NCBI GenBank assembly: GCA_033032865.1
Contig: JAWHQI010000028.1
Coordinates: 7,893,001 to 7,957,000 of the forward strand
DNA: 64,000 bases
Source: Dactylorhiza incarnata
Taxonomy: Eukaryota; Streptophyta; Magnoliopsida; Asparagales; Orchidaceae
Direction: 5' to 3'
The translations under genes and the position numbers were made by a program. This document shows, in pieces, positions 42,902 to 52,752 of the stretch (the stretch's first letter is position 1; the number at the start of each line of letters is the position of its first letter). Below the pieces are notes generated by a model. It ran no database searches, had not been told where the DNA came from, and saw only the letters and a list, made by a program, of their open reading frames with translations.

Positions 42902-44390
42902 TGTTGCGGGTCGCTTAGGGCTCTTGGTAGACCGGTCTACTTGGACCGCCTTAGCTCTAATGCAAACCAAGTTCGCAAACAGTCAATTAGAGATTCATTG
43001 AGTACACTGAGACTTTTTAACTTGGAAAACCCGGAAAGGGTAAAAAACCACACGGTCGGAGCTGTGCCGACCAAACTTCACTATCGTCTGGGGGGTTACA
43101 ATCAGGTTCTTAGAATACAAGCACGACAAGCCGCTGCTCATTACAATGAGAAAGAGAGAGGGAGCTTCGAAGGTTACATACCGCCTCTCGGAAAGCTATG
43201 TATTTCTTCTGAGAACTGTCCTGGGAACGAAAGTGAGAATGTTGATGAGAAGAAAAGTGAGAATGCCGAGTCGCCTTTTGAGACTCGAAGGAGATCTTCA
43301 AAGCTTCAAAGGAGATCTTCGAAGCGTAAAGGAGATCTTCAAGTGCCGAAGGAAAATTCAAGGGAAATCTTCCACAGAGCTCTCTCGGGTGCAGAAGGCA
43401 AGGTGTCTCGAAATGATGGCTCTGGGCTCCTTTTATAGCTTTGGGCAGGGGTAGCCCAGTAATTTCAACATTGTAACCACCGTAACTACCATACAGATGA
43501 ATCACGTTTGACGATTTGGGGCACTTTGATCACCATTTTTCATAAATGATGGTTTCGCCCTTCGGGCAGTTTGGGCAGCTTCGTTGAAGGTAAAAAAAGG
43601 CGACGGACAGTTCCGGAAATCTGAGAAATTAGAAAGACAAAAAAGGAGCATGTCGGAAATGTGGAAGTGTTCTGAGCACACTCAGAAGCGTTCTGGGCGT
43701 GCAACAAACATAGAGGCATCCTGAGAGTGCTCAGAAGCGTTCTGAGCGCGCCACGATTATGGAAGCGAGGGGGAATCGCGCCCCTAAGGGGAAAATGATC
43801 TACGACTCCTCCTATCAAAAGGGGATGCGATTTTGGCCATATCCCTAGTGGGAAGGAGCTAGGCCGCACCCTCTGCCCATAGGGGTGTGGTTTAGCTGCA
43901 CCCCCTCATGGGGGGTGCCCCTTGGCTGCACTCCCTCATAGGGGGGTGCGGTTTGGTCCCACCGCCTCATGGGGGGTGCAACTTGTTTGCACCCCCTCAT
44001 GGGGGGTGCAGTTTGGCCACACCCCCTTATCGGGGGGGGGGGGGTGAAGTTTGGCCACCCCCCCTAAGGAGAGGGTGCATCTTGGCCGCACCGCCCCCCC
44101 CCCCCCCCCACCCCCATGGGGGTGTGTGCCTTAGCCGCACCCCACCAAGGTGGGGTGCAGTTTGGCCGCACCCTGCCAAGGCGGGGTGCAGGTTGTCTGC
44201 ACCCCACTTAGTGGGGTATGGACTAACCACACCCAGTAGTGGGGTGCGGTGTTTGGGCTTTGACCGGCTCTGACAGGGTGTGAACTGCGCGCCGACGGAC
44301 TCCTTCCCTTCCTTGATATGGTTCAAACTTCTCTTCCATCATTTCCGCTTTCTTATGATGGAGTTTTTGCTAATCACACCCCGCGCAACA
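42902..44390 (-). repeat. 3' LTR of Tat-D
   Basis: About 1489 bp, with matching inverted ends (plus strand TGTTGCGGG... and ...GCGCAACA). A TATAAAAGGAG box on the minus strand lies near 43430-43437. The U3 part holds a C/G-rich self-complementary minisatellite (43864-44255). Confidence 0.8.
43864..44255. repeat. ~32-bp self-complementary minisatellite in the Tat-D LTR
   Basis: Units of the form GCACCCCCTCATGGGGGGTG followed by CAGTTTGGCC-like spacers are repeated about eleven times. Within each unit the C run pairs with the G run. Units near 44030 and 44095 contain long G and C runs. Confidence 0.85.
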
Positions 44391-44579
44391 TTTACCCGTT
44401 CATGAGGAGCATATCAATTTCCCCCTAACCTTTGAAGTCCACACCATTCTTTGGAGGAGTTTAAAGGTTTTACTGTCTTCTCTGGAGGCATTTTGGGCTG
44501 TAATCATTTTTGGAAGATGGGCGCGAGGTTGTTTTCCTTTCTCATTCCTTCGGCCACCCCATGTGATTCTGATTAACTT

Positions 44580-45145
44580 CGGATCGTTAGTCAGGGGGAC
44601 TGGCGCCAGGATGGTCGGTGAAGAGCGTGTTTATTCAAACCGTGGCAATTGTAAGAGGGGCATGCCCTTACGACGCCGGGACCTTACTGCGGGGAGAAGG
44701 GCTGGCTTTCGATCGACGGCAGTGTGAAGTCCCTGGGGCAAGGCCCTAAAGTTCCCGATGAAGAGTGTATGCCTTCAAACCGTGACGTCCGTAAGGGGGG
44801 CAGGCCCTTACGACGTCAAGACCTGACTGCGGGGAGAAGGGCTGACCTTCGATCAACGACAGTGCAAAGTCCCAGGGGCAGGGCCCTAGAGTTAGTAAAT
44901 AAAAAGTGCTTCATGAGGGACATGCCCTTATGGTGTTGTGATTCACTGTGACGGTAATAGCTTTGTGCAAAATATTTTTACTTAAATATGATCTCTATTA
45001 TAGAAATTTAGCTTGCGCGAGTCGGGACCCGCGACTTTTTACATAATAAAAAATAAGTTTGCGCGAGCTTAAGCTCGCGGCTTTTTGCGTAATAGAAGAT
45101 AAGTTTGCGCGAGCCTTAGTTCACGGCTTTTTTAATAGCAAAAAA
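44580..45145 (-). repeat. tandem repeats in the Tat-D 3' untranslated region
   Basis: One family of ~140 bp starts at about 44617 and 44757 (TTCAAACCGTG, CCCTTACGACG, ACTGCGGGGAGAAGGGCTG), with a decayed third copy near 44899. A second family of ~54 bp occurs three times at about 45010-45140 (GTTTGCGCGAGC, GCGGCTTTTT). No coding capacity. Bases 44391-45186 as a whole are the 3' spacer between pol and the LTR. Confidence 0.8.
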
Positions 45146-45149
45146 ACAC

Positions 45150-46215
45150 AAGTTTACTGGTAGAAGTGATGAAGGTTCTGAGCATTCTAGGTGCATGGCA
45201 GAGTCCTCCCTTCTACGGTTCTGAGCCTGTATGTCCCGGGCTTTACAACTATAGTGATGACATATGGCCCTTCCCAAGTTGGTGAGAACTTGTCCCTTTG
45301 CGGGCCTTTTCCGGCTGCCTCGATGCTGTGTAGGACAAGGTCTCCGATGTTGATTAGCCTGGGCTTTACCCTTCGATCATAGAGTCGGGCTACATGCCTC
45401 TGGTAATGGGCTATGGGCTGGGCGGCCGCATCTCTGACTACGGTGATCAAGTCCAGGCTTTCTTGGAGTAGTTCGTCATTTTGTTCGGGATCGAAGGTCT
45501 CTGTGCGACTGCTGGGGATGCCGATGTCGATGGAGATGATTGCTTATATGCCGTAGCAGAGATTGTACGGGGTTTCTCCAATGGGAGTCCTTTCCGTGGT
45601 ACGGTACGCCCATAGAACATTCGGAAGTGCGTCCGCCAACTGCCCCCTTCCTCCTACATGAAGGTTTTAAGACCCTTGGGGATGGCGCGATTTGTTACTT
45701 TGATTTGACCGTTCATTTGCGGGTGAGCTACGAACGTATGGCGAAGGTTGATCTTTAGGTCTTCACACATCTTGGTGAATGACTTTGCCGTGAACTGAGT
45801 GATGTTGTCGGCGATGATTACTGCTAGAATCGCAAAGCAGCAAACGATGTTTTTCCAAAAGAACTGCTTGGCATTTTCTTTGGTAATCTTGGCGAGTGGT
45901 TCAGCTTCCACCCACTTTGTGAAGTAGTCGATTGCCATGATGATGAACTTTCTCTGGTCGGATGCTATCGGGAGGGGGCCGAGGAGGTTGATCCCCCCAC
46001 TGAGAAAATGGTCAGGCGCCCGGAAGTGCTGTAAGCGTCATAAGGGGTTGGTGAGAAACATTTGCGTGAAGCTGGTAGCTTTTACACTTCCGGACGAATT
46101 CAGCTGCATCTTTCTTCATTGTGGGCCAATAGAATCCCTGACGTAGGATCTTCCGGACCAGTGCTCTAGCGCCCAAGTGTTCTCCACATATTCCACTATG
46201 AACCTCTTTCAAGGA
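45150..46215 (-). pseudogene. Tat-D integrase, catalytic Glu replaced by Lys
   Basis: The zinc-binding region (46212-46012) reads HSGICGEHLGARAL with CKSYQ in place of C-x2-C: the last Cys is Tyr (codon 46077-46075). Core: MAIDYFTKWVEAEPL, IIADNITQF (second Asp present) and MNGQIKVTNR, where the catalytic Glu is Lys (codon 45701-45699). The C-terminal domain (FSPTWEGPYVITIVV) runs to about 45190. A broken frame between 45450 and 45654 adds to the damage. The enzyme would be inactive. Confidence 0.88.
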
Positions 46216-47154
46216 TTACTCGGCCTCCGCTGCCGGAAGGCAATTTAGGTAGGGTCCTGAGAAGGCTCGTTGGTAAAGCTCTCCCTCGATGATGACATAC
46301 GAGGCAGCCCGTATTCGCAGCCGTCCTACTTCTAATTGGTTGTTGGGTAGGTCTCCGCGCTCGATGTAGTCTCGGAGGGGCATTATCCAAGATGATTCTC
46401 CTTCGTTGATCTCGGCGATGTCCCATGCTCCATAAATAGTGGGAGTCATAATTTCTTCGACTCGATGTCTCAGAGATTGATAGCTGGATGGTGAGGTCGC
46501 AAGCTTGGAGAGCGCTTCGGCTCTAGAATTCTGCTCCCTGGGAATGTGCAGGATCTGATGTGATGGTATTTTCTGCAGAAGCAGTCTCACGACTACGAGG
46601 TATTGTGTCATTTGATCGTTCATTGCCTTATAGTTTTCTTCGACCTGCGAGACCACTAGCTGCGAATCGGTATAGATTGTCAGGTTTTCCGCCTTGCAGT
46701 CGATGGCGAGCCGCAGGCCAAAAATTAGGGCCTCGTATTCGGCCATATTGTTGGTTGCCGAGAACTTCAACCTGTGGTCGTACTCCATGGTGATGCCTTC
46801 TGGACTTACCAGGATAAACCCCGCTCCTGCTCCTTCGACTGCTGATGCCCCGTCGACGTAGAGAGCCCATTGGGTAGTGGATACATCTTTGGCTGGAGCA
46901 TCCTCTGGAGGGAGAGTATTCTCCACAATAAAGTCGGCAAGCACTTGAGACTTGATATCTGGCCGTGGTAGGAAGTGAATATCGAACTCGCCTAATTCGA
47001 CCGCCCACTTTACCAGTCTCCCGGACACTTCTGGTTTCTGGAGGATAGCCCGCAACAGTAGCTGAATTAGTACTTTTATTGTGTGGGCCTGGAAGTAAGG
47101 CCGAAGCTTTCTTGTGGAACAGATTAGCGTGAAGGCCATTTTATCGGCCATCAA
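46216..47154 (-). pseudogene. Tat-D RNase H end and archaeal-like RNase H
   Basis: A 312-codon open stretch. The end of the first RNase H (RPYFQAHTIKV) is followed by VKWAVELGEFDIHFLPRPD. The second RNase H is then complete: LYVDGASAVEGAGAGFILV (Asp), AEYEALIFGLRLA (Glu), YTDSQLVVSQV (Asp) and SRAEALSKLA (last Asp changed to Glu, as ADALS is usual). Linker and integrase start follow. Confidence 0.88.
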
Positions 47155-48363
47155 ATATCTGGCTTCGATGTCGGTGAGGACCTTGCTGAGGTAGTTGACG
47201 GGCTACTGAACTCCTCCCTCATCTTTTACCAATACCGAGCTAACGGCCGTAGGAGATATTGCCAGATAGAGGAATAGGACTTCCCCGGGGATAGGTTTTG
47301 ACAAAAGTGGGGGCATGGCCAGGTACTTTTTGAGATGCTTGAAATACGTCTGGCACTTGTCCGTCCACTAGAATTCAGAGTGACGCGCCCCCCAAAGGAT
47401 TTTGAAGAAGGGGAGGTATTCATCTCCTGTTCGCGCCAGGAACTGTGAAAAAGCGGCGATCCTCCAATTTAAGTGATGTACTTCCTTGATGGATCGGGGC
47501 GGCGACATGTCTCCAAGCGCCTTGATCTTTTCTAGATTTGCCTCGATTCCTCGATGGGTCACCATGAAACCTAGAAACTTTCCTGCCGTTACACCAAACG
47601 TGCACTTGCTGGGGTTGAGTTGCATTTGGAAACAGGGAAGGAGATGAAAGCATCCTTCCAGGTCTTCCATGTGGTCTTGGTGGTGGATGCTCTTGACTAA
47701 CATGTTGTCTACGTAAACCTCCATCGTTTTCCCGATGAGATCTTTGAACGCTTTATTCATCAGCCTCTGGTAAGTTGCCTCAGCGTTCTTGAGGTCGAAA
47801 GGCATGACCTTGTAGAAGTAAACTCCTTTGTCTGTCTGGAAGGCGGTGTGTTCCTCGTCTTCTGGATTCATCCTGATTTGATTGTAGCCCGAATATGCGT
47901 CCATGAAACTAAGAAGCTTATGCCCAGCTATTGCATCAACCAGCTGATTGATTCTCAGAAGGGGGAAGCTATCTTTCGGGCATGCCTGGTTCAGATTGTT
48001 GTGGTCGACACACATCCGCCACTTCCCTGAGGCTTTCTTGACCATGACCACATTGACCAGCCATGTGAGGTATTTTGCCTCGCGGATAAACCACGCATCT
48101 AGGAGCTTCTCCACTTCTTCTTCGATTTCCTTAAGCCATTCTGGGGTGAAGTTCTGCTTCTTATGGATCACCGGTCTGCAAGCATGGTTAATGTTCAGAG
48201 AATAGGAAATGACTTGAGGATCTACCCCTGACATGTCTTCCGGACTCCATGCGAAGATGCTTTCGTTAGCACGGAGGAAGAGGATGAATTCCTCCCGCTC
48301 TTCCTTGGAAAGAAGAGACCCGACTTGGACTGTTCTGGTCAGATCCTTCTGGGAAAGAGACAC
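47155..48363 (-). pseudogene. Tat-D reverse transcriptase, YVDD changed to YVDN
   Basis: A long open frame 48363-47368 covers the pre-RT linker (IFAWSPEDMSGVDP) and RT: WRMCVDHNNLNQACPKD, FMDAYSGYNQIRM, MPFDLKNAEATYQRLMN. The active-site box reads VYVDNML: the second catalytic Asp is Asn (codon 47706-47704). A TAG follows at 47368-47370, and the RNase H start lies in broken frames to 47155. One G-to-A change explains the active-site loss. Confidence 0.9.
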
Positions 48364-48429
48364 TTCTATGAGCCGCTTGATGGGCGATCCGCGCTGTAGT
48401 GTTGCTTCATCCCGTAGGTCAAAGTTGTC

Positions 48430-48990
48430 GATGTTGAGGGCGATAACTTATGCCGGTTGGGCCTGCTTTAGGAAACACGTTCTTGTTGCTTCCTGGTTTC
48501 CTCTTATGACCCCTATCCCAGCGGCGGTTGGGAATTTCACGGCCGGGTGCGGGATAGATGGGATTGCTCCGAAAATGGATTTCAGCGGTCTTCGAAAGAT
48601 GGCATTGTAGGCGGAAGTAGATTCTACGACCACAAACTGGATGTTGTGCATTGCTTGCTTCAGAAATTTGCCTAATGTCACTGGAAGAGTGATCATTCCC
48701 TGAACTGGGATGGGTCTGTTGTCAAAGCCATAAATGGGCCCGGCCGCTGGGCTAAGCTGGTCCTTCAGGAGCTTCATGCTTTGCAGAGTGGACATCAATA
48801 GGACATCGACTGAGCTTCCATTGTCGACGAATATCCTCTTGACGTTGAAGCATGGGTCCCCAATTCTCGTGCTAATGACGAGCGGGTCTTGATGCGGTAG
48901 TCGTAACCCTTGCAGGTCCTCTTCTCCGAAGGTGATGGTGATGTCCTATATGAGCTTCTTGTCCTCATGGTGCTTTGGGGGCTTGACAAT
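48430..48990 (-). pseudogene. Tat-D protease
   Basis: RIFVDNGSSVDVLLMSTLQSM (split here only for description) has the Tat-type Asp-Asn-Gly near 48820. AYNAIFRRPLKSIFGAIPS follows, where Gly-Arg-Pro would be usual and Arg-Arg-Pro is found. The frame ends at a TAA near 48448, before the RT linker. Confidence 0.75.
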
Positions 48991-50547
48991 CGAGAGGATC
49001 TGTGCAGCTAGGGCTGGTGGTCCGACGATGGTCTCAATTTCTCCTACCATAGGCCTGCCTCCGGGAGCGCCTCGCGGGGCGGGAAGCTGCTCTCTTGCTT
49101 CCCGGGGTTGCTGCTGTTGGCCGGGAACCTGTCCTTGCAGGAATCTCCCTATGAGTCCCTGGCGGATGAGTCGCTCGATTTTGTCTTTCAATTTGGAGCA
49201 TTCTTCAGTGGTGTGTCCAATTCCTCGGTGGAACTCGCAGTATCTTGATTGATCGTTCCTCGGATTTGGTGGAGGTACCCTGGGCCTTTGGAGCTTTGGG
49301 TTATTCTGGATGGCGTAGAGCACGTTGGTCTTGGTGGTGTTCAATGGGTTGTATACCTGGGGTGGTCGCGGTTCTTAATCTCTTCAGGGATCGCGACGAC
49401 GCTCACCATTGCGACACTCGTCATTGCATCGCTCCTCATGCCCTCTGGGAGTCTGCTCTGATCCCATCTTCCTCTTTTGGCTGTCTTTAAACTGTTGATG
49501 GTGCGCTTCGATGGCCTCGTTGGCAGCTATCTAAACTTTTACCTGATGAACGAGATCGGGATAACTTGACACTATTTCTCTCATCAGAGCTGAGTAAATG
49601 CCACTCGGATGGAGAACTCCTAGGAAAACTCCTCGCAGAAACTCGAGATCAACTCCCGGGATTTGTCATGCCTCGGTAGTGAAGCGGCAGAAAAATTCCT
49701 TAAGGGTTTCTCTGTCATTCTGATGGATTCCTGAAAGGTGGGAGGGGTCTAGGACAATCCGATGGTTGGCGATGAACTGATCTATGAACTGCTGAGCCAT
49801 TGCCATGAAGCTATCAATCGCTCTGTCCCAAAGGGAATGAAACCAAGTACGCTCTTGTCCTTTCAAGGTTGCAGAGAACACCTGGCAAAGGAGCTGATTA
49901 AGAGAGTTGTAAATTCTCATAATGGTAGTGAAGTTGTTGACGTGTTCCAAAGGGTCGTCCATTCTGTCAAACGTCTCGATATTCGGAATCTTGAAACCAT
50001 TTGGAACTGGGTGAGCCAAGACTTGAGATGATAGTGGAGAGCCGCAGTGCAATGGGCGGTGAGCTAAGGCTGCACGTCGCCCGACCTGGCCGTATTCTTT
50101 AGCTATCATCTCGCGTATCTCCTCGCGAGTGTCCCTTTCTACAACTTGCCCGGGGCTGGCTCTCCCTTGGTGCTAGTGATGGGGATCAGCTTCTGGCCCA
50201 TTAGTCGGTCGGGCGGGGTGAGTGGAACTTGCTGCATCGGAGAGTTTTTTGGAAACAACATCCTCCCTTGCTACACCATTGCCTAGAGCATGATTCGGAG
50301 CCGGAGGAGACGGAATGTTCAGCGCGGGGGGTGGAACGGGATCTCTAGGGACTCCCAGATTTCTCAAGAGAGCCAACATTTCAGCTTGCTGCTCCTCCAT
50401 CTGTAGCACACATCCTTCCAGCGCTGCTGCGGGCATGATCGATGCTTCTTCCATGAGGGGTACATTGATAAGTGAGTGGGAGGGAGCTGGGTCAATGCGC
50501 CCTTCTGGGATTGATCCCTCAGTAGTGCGGGCGCTTCTTCTTGCCAT
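48946..50547 (-). pseudogene. Tat-D gag
   Basis: Probable start MARRSARTTEGS at 50547, 97 bp after the LTR end. A Pro-rich N-terminal part is followed by an in-frame TAG at 50175-50173, the retrotransposon gag domain (DRMDDPLEHVNNFTTIMRIY, QERTWFHSLW, FIDQFIANHR; 50109-49666) and the knuckle RYCEFHRGIGHTTEEC (49344-48946), again C-x2-H-x4-H-x4-C. Stops at 49666 and within 49400-49650 break it. Confidence 0.83.
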
Positions 50548-50643
50548 TGCAGTTGATAGCGAGCACGGTCTTGGGACAGATTCTTCCTTTGGGGGGATCT
50601 TTGCTGAGTAGCTGGCAACTGGTTCCCATAGACAGCGCCAAAC

Positions 50644-50842
50644 TGTTGCGAGTCGCTTGGGGCTCTTGGTAGACCGGTCGACTTGGACTGCCTTAGCTCT
50701 AAAGCAAACCAAGCGCATAAACAGTCAATTAGAGATTCGTTGAGTATACTGGGACTTATTAACGTGGAAAACTCGAAAAGGGTAAAAAACCACGCGGTCG
50801 GAGCTGTGCCGACCAAACTTCACTATCTTCTGGGGGGGTTAC
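50644..50842 (-). repeat. 3' end of the Tat-D 5' LTR
   Basis: 199 bp matching 42902-43105 in the 3' LTR, cut by copia-E after GGGGGGGTTAC. The primer site TTTGGCGCTGTCTATGGG lies next to it on the minus strand (about 50625-50642). It resembles the TTTGGCGCCGTCTGTGGGAA type common in this superfamily. Confidence 0.87.
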
Positions 50843-52189
50843 TGATAGTTTATATTGGTGTAGTCAATAATACCTAGAGGGGGGGGGGGGGGGGGGGGGG
50901 GGGTGAATAGGTTTTACTTATTTTCTTTGTTTAAACCTAATGTTTCTATCTGCAGAAAACACAATCACAGAAAGCACACAAGGATGTATAGAGGTTCCTC
51001 AAGACAGGGTGTCTTGAGTAGTCCTCTTTACCCCTTCACCCTTCTAACACTGAGTTAGATAAGGCCACAAACTCCAATCTCGGCTCCTTGAGCTTACACC
51101 ACAAGTTCCTCAGAACTTCTCAGATCAAGAGTGATCCTACCTCAGGCACAACAGCTATACACTCAGGCTCAGCAGCCCTACACCTCAAGCTCAGCAACCC
51201 TACACCTCAGGCACAGCAACCCTACACCTCAGGCTCAGCAACCCTACACCTCAGAGTTATGTAACTCCTACAACTCAGAAATCTCACAGATTTCCTACCT
51301 CAGACCTATCAAGAAGTCCTGACACTCAAGCTGTCAACACAGTTTTACACACAGGCTCAACAACCTTTCACTCAGGCAACAATGCCTTACAAAGATATAA
51401 ACGAGTTTGAGCTAAATACAGAAAACAAAAGATTTACTCTTAGGTCTTCTGAGTCCTTTCTTCATATCTGAAAAACAGCAGCTTCAGATTTGTATCACTT
51501 TGATCTTCTCCTTCAACAAAGTAGAAGATCAACTTGCCCTTCTTGAGTTTGTACAGGAAGAGCTAACTAATCTCCCTTAGGAGATTAACTTCAGCTGCGG
51601 AGAACAACTTCAACTGGCTGAAACGTGAATGCTCGATTGCGGCGTGCAGCAAAAGCTTCTCAATGGAACAGTACTTGTTGTTGTGCCCTAGCTTCTTCTT
51701 TTATACCTCCAGAAGGCTTCAACGGCTATATCGATCCTCCTGACACAGTATGGGTCAGATTGGACTTGCTTTTCCCTCTCAATTGTCATTTGCGCCAAAA
51801 GTAGATCCCGTCAACACATTTGGATCTGTCTCAGCGGTTGGGCTGAGACAGCATCCAGTCTCAGCGGTTGGGCTGAGACAGCTTCCAGTCTCAGCGGCAG
51901 CTCCAGTCCCCTTCTCAGCGGTTGCTCCACTCTCCTTCTCAGTGGATCCGCTGAGATGGCTCCTCGTCTCAGCGATTCTGACCCATCGTCTCAGCGGTTA
52001 TGTTGAGACAGATCTTCATCTCCTTGTAGATGATTTCTTCTTATCTAAGGCCATGTTTGGCCCTTCCTTTTGAGTCACCTGTGCCTGTATATCCTACACA
52101 AGTATAGCTTTGTTAAATACAATATGTCCTTAGCATTGAGAGTGATGCCTCTTCAAATCAAGGTAATATTGAGGACAATATACCCAACA
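50843..52189 (-). repeat. 3' LTR of copia-E
   Basis: 1347 bp. On the minus strand it runs TGTTGGGTATATTG to AAACTATCA. TATAAAAG lies at 51706-51699. It contains 25 G (plus strand 50879-50903), a CTACACCTCAGGCTCAGCA minisatellite (51150-51250) and GTCTCAGCGGTT hairpin units (51826-52015). Confidence 0.92.
51699..51706 (-). promoter_or_regulatory. TATA box of the copia-E LTR
   Basis: The minus strand reads GGAGGTATAAAAGAAGAAGC. In the right-hand LTR the sequence stops just short of this box, because the next insertion sits between U3 and R. Confidence 0.7.
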
Positions 52190-52200
52190 ATCTCCCCCTA
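52190..52200 (-). promoter_or_regulatory. polypurine tract of copia-E
   Basis: The minus strand reads AGGGGGAGAT directly before the LTR start TGTTGGGT. It is identical to that of copia-A. Confidence 0.8.
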
Positions 52201-52752
52201 TTTGAAGAAGGCAGAACATCCCCAATGCTAAGGTCCATTAACAATAAAAATCTTATCACAGAAAAAAAATGATCTGTGATGCATAGGACTTAACACCCTA
52301 AGCATAAGCATTTGCACTAGCCCTTTCTCCCCCTTTCTCCCCTTTCTCCAGCATTGGTACTGGCCCTATCTCCCCCTTTCTGGCTTTTTCAACCTTAACT
52401 TGCTATGTATAGAGGGATAACATCTATAGATCCCTTTGGATCAACCTGTAGGCTAACCTATATAGTCTGAGCATTTGCCAACTTCCCCTCAACCTGAGCA
52501 GGGAATTTACTCCCACCCAATTGGAGAGCTATTTTGTGTAATAGCTGATCCATTTCAATTTGAACATCCCATTTAAGGTAGTGAATACTAAAGAGAATAA
52601 ATACAGAGTACATATATCAATAGTAACAAACACAATATTATGATCAGAATATGAAATATCATTTCACTTTAAATGTTCAGTACAGATATATAAAAGAAAA
52701 TTCAACTTATAGTTGTACATTCAATCCAAGAAAAAAGTCAAGGCTGGTTTTT

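Larger units (their letters stand above)
42902..50842 (-). mobile_element. Tat-D: minus-strand Tat-lineage gypsy, 5' LTR split by copia-E
   Basis: 3' LTR at left (42902-44390), 3' untranslated region, integrase, dual RNase H, RT, protease, gag, and the end of the 5' LTR at right (50644-50842). The two LTR ends match base for base in most places (TGTTGCGGGTCGCTT versus TGTTGCGAGTCGCTT). Copia-E starts at 50843, so the rest of the 5' LTR must lie beyond the window. It is a different family from Tat-B and Tat-C. Confidence 0.92.
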
